Translations under genes and position numbers: made by a program | The notes under the pieces: model-generated | The model's input: the letters and a program-made list of their open reading frames with translations, nothing else | Database searches by the model: none | Told to the model about the DNA's origin: nothing | Part shown: positions 23,701 through 36,400 of the stretch, piece after piece | Layout: every line of letters starts with the position of its first letter | Position numbering within the stretch: position 1 is the first letter of the stretch | NCBI GenBank assembly: GCA_030704615.1 | Contig: CM060733.1 | Coordinates: 30,814,001-30,878,000 of the forward strand | Origin: Takakia lepidozioides | Taxonomy: Eukaryota; Streptophyta; Takakiopsida; Takakiales; Takakiaceae | Direction: 5' to 3' | Length of the DNA stretch: 64,000 bases

Positions 23701-24467
23701 CCGAGGGAGAAAATTTATAGTAGTCGTCCAGAATGTTAGGAGTATAATACACTGACAGGATGCTCATAAGTGTTTTCCGATCATGGCCATCCGTTACTCG
23801 TCCACCATAATTGCATTCCCCAGTACAGTAAAACAAAGCCTGCATACCATATTGATATAGGTACCGTTCACTTACAATCTGTCAGGTACTATTAAAAAGG
23901 TTGAAATCATTGAATTGCTCCGTCCTCTAGCATGTGGCTGTACTGTTGGATGTGATGGATGTAAGAATAGAACCCCCCTTACTAGCCATTACTTCTTGCT
24001 GATGGAAAAGGGTTCCATAAGTCCATTAGGTGAGGCGCATATCAAGACGTGACAACAAAAACAGCTGAGACCTTCGGATGAGAAAGTTTTCCAGACCATG
24101 CTAAAGCCTACTTTAATTAATCCAGAATGCTAAGGTTAGAAGATCATCCTACTTGAATCCTGAGGATAGGGGATCTTAATTCTTATCACTGCCACGAATT
24201 AATAGGATGAAAGGAAACCAATGTACATCAACTCACTTTAAATGGCACGCTATCTGGAAACTCGTTAAGAAAGGACTGGAGCTGCCGGACACTAATCTTC
24301 AAGTCGGGATCACTGAACTGATAAGGAATGTTCCATCCCAAAGGTCCATACTTGATGCGCTCCTGAACAGCTGCATGGAAAAAGACGAGACCAAAAACCA
24401 TTTTGCGCCAGACAGATCCCCTTTCTCCAGGAAAATTGAAAAACTTGGGGTCTGATAGTGGGAAGCT
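20708..24467 (-). CDS. Dynein heavy chain: C-terminal domain (exons 43-47)
   Basis: Exons: 24237-24467, 23534-23839, 23165-23353, 22246-22513, 20708-21126. Landmarks are [63 protein letters not shown] and the family-typical end, [19 protein letters not shown] to [15 protein letters not shown]. The stop is TGA at 20708-20710. Exon 46 and exon 47 share a split Gly codon across a 1.1-kb intron carrying LINE-B. Confidence 0.95.
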
Positions 24468-27400
24468 CTGGTAGCTCTGTCATCCACACGCAAAAAAGAT
24501 AACCAGAGATTATCAACTATAAGCTTGCAGTTGTCATATTCATCTTCAAATCAAGCTATCAAGATCGGGATTTCTACACTAATGAGATAATGGGAACATG
24601 GCGTATGGGCTCACTGTTGGGCTTTTCCACCTAGGAGCAAGAAAGAAATGGAATGATACTTGCTAACATCCACAGACAAAGGGCTTATGGGACAAGAGAA
24701 AGCATGAAATCAGAGTGAGAGAGGGGCCCTCCACAAGCAGCCCAAAAACAACAAGAAACTTACTTGATAACATCCACGGGGAAAAATAGAACAGTTTTCA
24801 GAGGAACCACCACTTCATGTCCCTCCCCATTAGAAAACCTCAGAGAATAATTAACCAGGCTAATGGTCGCACCAGCACCGGTCATCCAATCAAGACCTAG
24901 TAAAAACCGATCACCTATAGTGACAACTTCCACAACCATCAAACAACATCCGCAGATGAAGGCCCTCATGCAGTCAATCTGCCACAGATACAGGAGGCAA
25001 TGGTAGTAAACCTGAAGCATGTTGGAACGCAGGCCCTTGGGGGCCTCGTTTGTCATTTTCACACCAGCTTGTAGTATAGCAACTGGGAACTGGTCTGATG
25101 GGTAACTAGTGAGCCACAGTCTGAACATGATATTTGTTTGCTCTCCAAGATTTTCAACTATACGATCCAGCGAGCCCATCCAAGACGCTGCTAAGTGACA
25201 GTTTTGCAATACCACCCAATCTCCTGACCGTGTGGCTTTCTCAATCATTTCTGCTGCCTTGGGACCTTGGCCTTGTCCAAGAGAGATAGTATTCACCTGC
25301 TCATTTTAGCATGTGCAGTATGGTTGGGAGCTCATGGATTACTAGTTGCTTAGGCAGAACCTCTTCAACAAACTTCACTACATCCCCTGCTCCCTCTGTC
25401 CGTCTGCAGTGCTTCCTCCCTTAACAATTCCCTTTTTAACACGTCCAGGCCCTTCTACTAAAATGAATCCTGTCTCAAAATGTACAGCTAATTTGGTGTA
25501 GTTTTATAACGCGTGCCCAAAATCTGCATGAGTCAAACACTTCTTCCCCACTTCTATGCCGCACCGTCTACCTCTCCACACAGCATAAGTAGCCACATGC
25601 AAGAGCTTCCTTGAGTACGATGAAATGTGTTTTGCCAGGAGGCACGAAAGGGGGAAGGCATACATTGTGTTTGGCTTCCTCTGCAAATTTTAGAAGACTA
25701 GCCATTGGATCCGACCCGGCAGAGAGTATAAAAATCAGAGGAATCAGGTTGGTTGAATCATGGTAGGCACTATCCAAATCAAAGGGTGGAGGCTCCATGT
25801 AACGCTGGCCCATGGCCTGGAACACAAAATCGTTGACACTCTCCACCAATTTGTCTGGCCGGAAAACCCGAATGAGCAGCAGCTTTTGAAAAATGTTAAG
25901 CTTTTCATCCCAGTCACTTGGCACTGGCTGTCGATAAGGTTGTTCACTATCAAAAATATGCTTCCATCTTTGTGGATTGGCAGAGAAATCGTCACTATAC
26001 CCCTGTTTCACAATGTGCAACAATAACTTGAGATAGTGAATGGCAGAATTTACTCAAATAAATAATCTTACTATCTCTCACATCTAGCAGCATCTCATTT
26101 CACTTGCTAAGCTTGAGGTCACTTAAGATGGCTGCAAACACAGATGGGACAGAGTGAAGGTATCACAGTCCCAGGGATGTTAGATTGAGAATCAGGATGT
26201 ATTATACTAGACCCTGTCACCAGTCTCACTAAACCCAGCAATTAAGAGTGCAGAAACATACAGCAAAGGACTTCATTTTGGACATGTTCAGCATCACCAC
26301 CCAAAGCTTGTCTGTAAGCCAAGACGTTGGATTCTTTGGTGGCTCTCCTCCACTGAAAATACCCCCCGTCGCAAAAAATGTGAACTCCTCAGGTTCTAGC
26401 TTTCCAAACCGTTTCCAGAGGGTGGTGCAGATAAGAAAGGACAGAAGCATTTTATCTTTTTCGAACAGGCTCCGTGAGATGTTGCCATAGAGCAGATATG
26501 TGAAGAAATCATTCAGGGTAGCCAAACGTGTTGCTAGTTTTTCACTTTTCTCTGAGTCTCTCATGGCATTGAAGAATAGTTGCAAGTACCTGGAGGAAGG
26601 CAGTCCCAAAGTGAGAAGCCTTTCATGAGAATTCCAACTCGTCCAGATTAATCTGGGGATAACGCTTGCTTCCAGCAAACAAGATGCAGATCAAACCGGG
26701 TGCAACCAAGAACAGAAACACTGGTGCAACACACCCCCACACTATATCACATGCTCATCCTCAATTTCCATCTGATCACATTCTCTACTCTAGTAGTACG
26801 GCAAACAACGTCTTATGAGTACAATCTCTACTCTAGTAGCATTCCCACGCTGCCCCGGCAGCCAGAGCAAGGAAGAAAGACACAAACTCTGTAAGATCCA
26901 GTGAGGACCATGAGATCAGGAATGAAAAATCCATGTCCCCTTACCAGTTTAGAGAATATTGGTACATGGGATCTATGCAGCATAAGTCAGAGGTTGTGAA
27001 GAACAGACATGCGACATGTTCAGCTACTGGCACATATCCCAGGCGTGCCTCATCAATACGGGCCTCAGTTTTCACAGCCACTTTCTGCTTTTCAGCAATC
27101 TCAACTGAGAGAATTTTTGATGATGATATGATGTCTATGGCGGTCTCGTCTTCGAGGATGTTTCCCTCTGAGCTTGATAACACCTGTGACATACATGCAA
27201 CCAAATATGCACCGGTACCATAGGCAACTTTCACGGAGAGAATTGCACCCATCTGTTCCCGTTCCCCGTGCTTCCTTTTTGGCCATGTAGATAAGTACTT
27301 TGGAAACCCCATCTTTGCTCCTTTTAAACTGGATGTGGGATTTATCTCCAAAAGGCTATTGCAACCAGAAGCTAAGAATTTATTTCAACCATCCGCTTAG

Positions 27401-30400
27401 ACCCCCAACTTCAAGGGCCTCTGTCAAGCTCTTTCTTTTTTAATCCTTTGTCTCCTTCTCACCCTGTTCTTTTGGCCTGACCCAACTTCACTGGAATAGA
27501 GAGTAGAGATAAATCAGGTCCTCCAAGGAATAAGAGAGTAAAACCCTAGTGGCGGAAATCAAAGTCTAATCAACGAACACAGAAAAAGTTTGCAATGTAG
27601 GATTTCCAATTCTATCCATTTTGATTTGAAGAGGGGCAGACCTCTAAAGAGAACTACCAAACAACAGAGAATTTGACCAGGTGTCCAATACAAAGGAACA
27701 TCTTGGCAAGCTTCTTTCCAATCCCCTACCTATCCTTTCCACCCATTCCCAATCTCTAGCTTTCCTGCTCTACCAAAGATACACATTTCTTCCTCTTCCT
27801 TTCTTGCTCTATGAAAGATATAACCTTAATGATGTTGTCCTCAATTTCTTTTAGCTGACGCTGATTATCGGCACTTTGAAGCACTAACTGTGTTTTCTCT
27901 TCCTCCAGGTCGGGCCGTTCATTTTTCACAGCCATTCCCAACAACTGGTCCTCCAAACCATCAGGTGTGATCATAAAGTTCAGAAGGCTGATCTTCACTG
28001 ATACCTGTCAACAGCAAAACAAAATATTACAGGTTATCCTTGCGAAGCCAATCATTTTTATGTGGATGCGTCACAAGAGAGTGACATGTCCTCATTGATG
28101 GTCCCCTGTGGAATCTTTGCTTCTGATATTATAACCTCAAGGACATGATTCCTGTTTGATACCTACTGTAAGAGCTAGCCTGAGGGTTTAACTTTTAACA
28201 CACAAGGGTATGAAACTCAGCACCAAATTGCTCTTGCACAGTTGTTGACATTGGATTAGATGGAACTAAATGTTACATGAAGTTGAGGCATTGATGTCAT
28301 ACCAGACAGCACAATGCTCATACTAGCACTTCTACTGCAGTTCTCTACCTTAGTGAATTCTAGGCATAAGGCTACAGTTGCACTGTGAGCTCAAGGTAGT
28401 CCAGCTAGCTCATATTTGGCTATATGTGTGGTGGGAAAGAGAACATAGACGTTTGTCATAGCCTTGTGGCCATAGACCCCGTGCCCGGTTTGGGCGGAAC
28501 AAAAGGGAATAGACACTACCTTGTGAGGGGCTTGCTTCGGTAGTGTGATGTACCTTGGTAAAGACAATTAGTTCAGGTTTTCCAGATATCCTCTAGAAAG
28601 CCCTTCACACAAGCATCAACCTGCTCTGGTGGGGAAGAGACAAAGAGGGAGAGGCTCTGATTTTATTGCTTCTTATGTAGGTTGGCTTGGCAAGGAATCC
28701 ACAGATGGCCTGAGAGACAAAGCGTCCTAGCAGGCAGATAGCATGAGGCTCCAGGAGGACTTGAGCCAGGAAGGAATGGAAGGGAGAAGTTACAATTCAG
28801 GTCCCTTCGTGCTACCATTCCACCTTCAGTGGCCTACAAATGGTTCAACGTGCCTGTATGGTTTGCTTGGAAAGGGCCATCCAAACCCTTAACAATATGA
28901 TAAAGAAATGTTTTTAGAATCTTGGAGTTCTTATTTGTTGAATAATGCTAGATAAGGTGGTGTCAGATTCATCTGGATTCTCAGATGCTCTGCAATATAT
29001 GAGGAGATTAAATTGGCCACTCTGTTGGACTGACTGCACTGACAGAAGTTTCTCTCATTGCCTCAAGTGTTATGACACTTGTGCTAACAACTGTCGTACC
29101 CATCATACCCAGAGCATTGTGGGTAGATGCACCGCAAGAGAGAGACAGGAGAGACAATTAGCACACAGGTATAAATGAGATCTCACCTCAGGAGCATAAT
29201 GGGGGTTACGTAATTTGGTTGTAATGTAGAACCGAAATTTCTCATTGTACTCGATCGTACTATCCCCCAACTTTATCTGTAGGCTACCAGCTTGCTTGAA
29301 TATGGCCTTCACCAGCAGAGGCTCCAGGGTTGGATCAAGCTCTTCATACACATTTTCCAAAAGGAGTGGATAACCAAATTGAATGCAGGTCTCCAGTTTC
29401 CGCACAAAGTCACCATCAGAGAGTTTCATCACTTGTAGGTTGTGTCTCTTCTCCCTGTTCTGCAATTGGATTTACACACAAAATCGTGTTGATAAGCTGC
29501 TCAAAGCCCCCTTCTCTAGTTGGAAGCATGGACATGTCTGCTGTTCCTTCAGGATAGATGGACTGCAGCTACTGGGAGAATAGTCTGCCTCATACTTTCA
29601 GGCTATGGACCTGACACTGCTCTGCAGTTTAAGAAGATCAAGGGGGAACTTTTTACCCCGCTTATGGCATCCAACAGATGGCCCAATGGTTAGGGCACAA
29701 GGATTCCTTCCAGGCTTATGTTGGATGTTACCAACCTGGCTATAAAAGGGGGGCCACTTAGTAAACTGGCCACCTAATGTGTGTGTACCTGGGGCTTGTG
29801 TCCTTGGTCATTGGCCAGTGATGGCCGTTAGAAGGTGTCCACCTTCCAAACCGAAGGCAGTAGCCCTTCGGGCGAGGAAACACTGTTTATTACACTTGCT
29901 TTGGCAGGAGTCCACCTTTACACCTCTCCACACATTTGATATGTGAAAAAAACTGTACTCACGGCAGTTTGTCTGCTGTAGCTTTGTGGCCATAAATTTC
30001 ACACATGTTCAATCCCGACGAAACAGTAGCAGAGGGCTAAAGAGACAGTGAAAGAGTTATGATAGCGACCCCTACCTTAATCCACTTGTTAGCCTGACCT
30101 TGGGGATCAATTAGCAAAGGCCACCTGCGTGATGAGCTGATGATAATAGCATTGTCCACTGAGAAGCTGTCATTGGGCAGCCCATCAATAACCCAATCGC
30201 GGATCGTAACAGGATTTCCAAGAACTGTGGCCAATTTGAACACAGGGGAGCAAGGAATCTTTTTATTGTTCAAAAGAATCACCCACTCTTTCAGATGGTC
30301 TTCCCGGTAGGCAAGTGTCACAGCCCCGAGATACGCTACGTAACCAGATGCTAACAATACATCACCAGTTAAGTCAATGTACAATTTGCCGAGCTCTACA

Positions 30401-33400
30401 CCAACAGCTGTCCACCGCACTTTCTCACCACCTAAGCCTCCTATCAACTTCTCTGCTCGCATGAGTTTCTGCCAACATAGGAAGCAACATTATGTGTCAA
30501 CAGAAAGTTCAGTGGGCACAAAGAGGAAGAAACATCCATCGATAAGTACATGTACACACAGACACATACAAAAGACTGTAGAGCCTACATCCTTGCTGAG
30601 GCTGACTGTTCCCAGGCTAGTTGGTGGCAGTGGTTACTCTGGGTGCCTGTTTGGAAGGAGCAAAAAAAAGGAGGGGAAGGTAGTGAGAGATTTAACGGTA
30701 CACTACCATTGACAAAGGTCTCTGGTGTGTAATTGGCAGTTTAAAGGAAATGCCTGTCACGTATCGCACATGCCACAACTGTCAATGTGATTATGAGAAG
30801 ATTGCGGTTCACCAACAATCATTAGTGTACTTTAGACCAACTTATTACTCAGCCATGAAGTTGTTTTCTGATAATCTGCTGTCTCAGCCCACAACAGTTT
30901 CTAGCCCACAGCAGCTTCAAACCTGATAGAGTAGAATTTGGCAGCTCATTAGAGCACTGAGGGCCTTAGAAGATACTCAGTTGATTGTGGTTGCTTTGTT
31001 ATGCTCTTCAGTATTAGAATTCCAAGGAGGTGCTTCCCTCCACCATGGTTTAGGTAGAGTCACCTGCTTTTTTGCAGTCCACACAAAGTGGATTGTTCAA
31101 TTTGAGTGTCTTCTATACGGTAGGGACAATGTATCACACCAAGTGCAATGGAGACACATGGGTTTGTTTGATGGTTGTGTTGGTCAAGCATCTTCAGTAG
31201 TACTAGCTCTTGGTATTAGAGCCTAGGAGGGGATACACCACAGTTTGTGAAAAGATTAGAATCCTCACCTTCTGACAATTTTCGACATCCGCTTCAAGTC
31301 TCATCTTTTTTCCTTCCATCTCTTCCAACTGTTCCTGCAGCTTGGCCAACTTCGCCTGTACTTCTGCTAACATCTCTTTCTTCAAAGCAAGCTGAACTTG
31401 AAGCTCAGCAAATTCTGCATTGGCTTTATCCAATTTGGCTTTCTTGGGTGCAACCACCTGTAAAAGTTTTCATCTAAGTCTTCCACCCAGCACTACATGG
31501 GAGAAAAATCTCTTTCATAGTCTTGCCTTCTCCCTCATCTCCTGGAGCTTACATCTACCAAGCAGTTTTTTTATTGGCACTGCTTAAAACGATGTAAAGT
31601 AGAAGAAGCATTATGTACAGGTCTGATTGGTCCTGAGTATATGACAGACCTTTGCCACACGGTCATAGCTCTCCATTGCACGCACCCAACAGCAAAGGCC
31701 GAAAGCAGCCTTAGATGCCTTCTTCACAACCTCTGGTGTGAAATTCGGATCCTCTAAATAGAGTCGAATTTTGTCAATTATTTGAGGCTTGATATTGTCT
31801 TTGTCATATGTCCTGAGGGATGGCAAAAAATTGCTGTCGGCTAACATTTGCTGCGCAGGTCCCCAATAATCTTCCATTTTGGCTCCTGGCTTGTTGGGGT
31901 CGGGTATACGTTTGGATTTCACCTGTTCAGTCACCATGCACAAGATTGGATTCAAGGGGTACTCCAAGCTGCCCGTGGGCTTTGGGAATGCTAGCATTTG
32001 CAGGAAAGGTACTCTATCAAATCCTGCCAGATAACCTGGGAGGATTCAAGGCACAGGATATGAAGTGGCAGTAAAGTAACAATAGTTGAGGAACTGGGCA
32101 AAATAGGAAGGCTAGATGCAGCAGCTTGATGACCTCCTTCATGATACAGCAGGCCTCCATCACAAGCTTCACAGGACCCGGAGGGTTCTTCATGGCCTTC
32201 ACTTCTGTGATGTCTGCCTTTGTCAAGGTGTCCAAAGCTGACAAAGCTGCCTCCAGCATTGGCATTGCCTGCAGATTTTCACAAGAGTATAGGGATAGTA
32301 AGTGGCACAAAATAGTTTGTTCTTGACACAGAAATATACTTGTAACCATGAAGGCCTGGTGGTTTAAGATCATCACCTTCAGCAGTAGAAGCTGGCACCC
32401 TCCTCTGTTCTTACCCAATTGTCAATTTTAACCCTCCATCTAGGGTATGGCATGTTTTATACAGGAAAAATCGCCCCAAACTTCAGGAATCTGCCTGCAT
32501 GGAAAAGTTGATTGCCAGCAGCTGAAGAAGTGATAGTTGAATGCGCCTGCCCAAAGTTCTTCACTTTCAATTTCCCTGTACTTCCCATAGCAAGCAGGGC
32601 ATAGTCCTCATAGTTTCACTGTAGTTTATCATTTATATGAGTTCTTGTACCAGAAATATATCAGAGAAGGAAAAGATGAGAATAGGCATCACTGGCAGGT
32701 TTCCAGGTCACAGAACTTACCACAGCAAGTTCAGATTCACAGTCATCTTTAATAGCCTTGGCTTCTATTGCTTTCACATTAGCAACTGCCTCCTCTGCCT
32801 CCACCATAGCACGAGTCTTTTCAGCATCTTTCTTATCCAGGTCTATTCGCTTGAGCAAAGCATTTGTCTCTTCGGCAGTTCGGAGAAGGATTGGTTGCAA
32901 AGCTTGCAGCTCTCCTTTCATGATTGTAACTTGATCCTCTGCTCCAAACAGTTTCTCAAGACCCCCCTGCGAATTCAGGGACAGTGGTAAGCTGTTCAGC
33001 CACGTGCTGTTTCTCTCGACTTCTCTAAGAAAGTTGACACAGTGAAAGGTAGAATCAAATAAAATGACATGGTACCTTATAGCATCCGTGGGAAGCTCAA
33101 AGTGGAATGAAATGAAACGAAATGGTACTTTATAGAAATGAAATGAAATGGTGCTTTATAACGTCCGCGGAAAGCTCATAGAGCTTATGGGACAAAATGG
33201 AAGAAAACATGAGAGAGGAAACAAAACCAGAACCCAAGAATAAGAACTAATGTTCTAGCGATTGTCTAAGGGTGAAGGCCTCATGCAGGCAGAAAGAGAG
33301 AGGAGCCACAAACAGCCCAAAAGCAAGAAAGAAAAAATCCCTGCTTCTTGGTTCCTGAACCCCTAGATTTGGAGTTTCTTGGCCAAAATTACTCCCTACC

Positions 33401-36400
33401 TGAGACTGGCCTAATTTAGGCTTCAATTTTCAGTCTTCTTATGAAAAGTTCAGGCTGACTGACCTTTCCTTATGTGCCTGGCATGTGGTCATGTTTCCTC
33501 TCTGAGGCCAACATGCTTCAAGGCCCCTGTGAGGAAGTATCCAAGTTCAGCTCCATCACCGGACTTGCTTTACCAGTGGCAGAGCTTGCTCTAGCAAACA
33601 AGCGATATAAGCAGAGCTTGTAATTTACCTATGCTACCATAATCATAAGGAAATATACCGAATATCTATTCCGCATGTTGTCAATTTCGTCACGTTTCTG
33701 CGTCAGAAGGTTCTTATAAGTTCCCAGAAGTTCCAGATATGAAGTGGGTGTGACATAAAAATGGCGTAGCTGCTCTTTATAGAATCTCTCAGACAAGTCA
33801 GCAGCATGCTGGTGGAAGATCATGCACATGTCGATCACTGCTTCCGAGATTTCTTTCGAGGTTTGTTTAACCTGTATAATCAGTGTATCCGTACCAAACC
33901 CGTCATGACATTACCCGCAACTTTCTGTGGAATGGATGGACTCTCACTATAGAGAGAGACATCCCCATTGCCCATTTCCTGTGCCAGAAGTTGGCTATGG
34001 TGTATGCTTCCGCAAAAAGAAATGAAACGAACTGGTACTTTATAGCAAAAGAAAGAAATGAAATGAAATGAAATGGAACTTTATAATATTACAAATGAAA
34101 TGGTACTTTATAATGTCTGCGGAAAGCTCAAAGAGCTTATGGTACAAAGGGAAAAACAGGAAAGAAGAGACAAAACCACAGCCAAAAGCAGCCCAGAAGC
34201 AACTGCTGCTCAAGGAATTGCCTAAGGGCCAAGGCCTCATGCAGATAGAAATGAAATGAAATGAAATGGTACTTTATAACGTCGAAACTTCTTAAGGGCC
34301 ACGAGGGGCCTGGGACAAAGACAGAAAGTTTCATGTCACTTAACCACTAAGCAGTCTGGCGCCATTTCCTCTCTAAAAAGAAAAAGAAAATGACAACAGA
34401 CTAAAGACTAAAAGAACTCACCGTAGAGAAGAAACTGGTGGCGACAGATCTTAGGCCCTCAGCAGGCCATGCACTAAACCAGTCAATGGTGCAGCAGTTA
34501 ACAAGTGACGGAAACATGCGAAGGCGAGTTCGGAATGCATCCCCAAAAGGGCTCATAGCAATCACCATGTGAAGATTTTTGCGGCACTGATCTACAAAAA
34601 ACATATACATCTCAAGCGATGAGCCATCTCTCCCTGCCTTTTTTGCACGAGGCCGGATGATCTCAAACAATCCCATGATTTCATCCTTCGCATAAAGATT
34701 TGGTACCTGGACAAAGTTGCACCAATTTTCCGCAAATCATAGTGAGAAAAGGTAAATAAGAAGAGGAAGACAAATGCATCTACACGAGGACCACCATATG
34801 AAGAAAAATACTATGTTCAGATACAAAAACTTGAAAGTCCATGGAAAGCTAAAGAGCTGAGAAATGAAATGAAATGAAATGGTGCTTTATAACGTCCGCG
34901 GAAAGCTCATAGAGCTTATGGGACAAAATGGAAGGAAGAACATGAGAGAAAATAGGAAAACCAGAGTCAGAGCAAAGAACTATTGTTCGAGTGATTGTCT
35001 AAGGGTGAAGGCCTCGTGCAGGTAGGCTGCCAAACATTTCTGATCCTCATAGTGGAAGACTTCAGTGGGAGATTGGGTTCCACGGAATATACAATGGAAT
35101 CTCCCACGGATCTCATAGTATAGGAAATGGAATGAAATGGTGCTTTATAACGTCCGCGGAAAGCTCGTAGAGCTTATGGGACAAAATGGAAGAAAACATG
35201 AGAGAGGAACAAATCCAGAAACCACAATTAATGTTCTAGCGATTGTCTAAGGGTGAAGGCCTCGTGTAGGTAGGCTGCCACGCATTTTTGATCCTCATAG
35301 TGAAAGACATCAGTGAGAGTTTGGGTTCCACTGAATAAACAGTGAAATCTCCCACGGATCTCGTAGTATAGAGGGCAGTAGAAGAAGAAGTGTTCTTCAG
35401 TTTCAATTTCCTTGCTGCGCCCTATGCAAGCTGGACATAGGCGGTCCTCCCGTTGCAGGTTTCCCATCTGCCAGTCTCTATCCGTAGGTTGTGGGAACCC
35501 ACCCTGAACCGCCCCAATGCCCTCAAGAGGGAAGGAGATAAGGGTGCTGAAAGGTAATTTGGTCTCAAGATTCTATCATCGGGGAGCACCAAGAAAGTGC
35601 AAAGAGCTGACAAGCAAGGAAGAAATGAAATGAAAGTGGAGCAAGAAAGTGGTGCCACAAGCAGCCTGTAAACCACATTTAACAAATGAAATGGTACTTT
35701 ATATCGTCCTTGGGAAGCTCAAAGAGCATATGAGATGAGAAAGAAATGAAATGAAATGAATGGGTGCTTTATAACGTCCGCGGAAAGCTCATAGAGAAAG
35801 AAACAAGAAAGAGAGCCGGGCCACAAGCAGCCCAAAACAAACTATAGCTCAAGGGATTGATGCTTCATGCAGGGATGGACAGGTGTAGAAACTGAAAGTA
35901 CCTCGCCAGTATTGAGGATGTTGTTAATATCTTCCAGAAACTTCTCCTGTTTCAGTTGTGTATCGCTGAACAAGAATGTAGTGACCACATTGTCTGCTCC
36001 AGCTCTTTTTAACACCAGCTGTCAGCACCAAACCTCCCACTTAGGACAGGCCAAAAAAGCAGCCAAACCTCTCCTCAGTTGCTTCTAGTAGTAGAACCTA
36101 TATACACAAGGATTTACCTTGAGATCATCCTGCCACTCAGTAGTGCCATAGAGCTTAGTAATTGTGACCTGAAACAGGGCAAATGCCGCCATAAAAGTGG
36201 CCAGCTTGGTAAGTGACTGTCGACCTCCCCCTCCAAACCCTACCAAGAGAGCATTACCAAAGGGTTGCCGAATTGTACGACTGATGCGTAACACATGCTG
36301 GGCTGCATAGGTGAAAAGAACCAGGTTCATAGGGCTTCGGGTCTGGGTGTTAAATTCTGCTAAACCATTCTCCAGAGCCTTCAGTAACTTTGCTTGGTCG

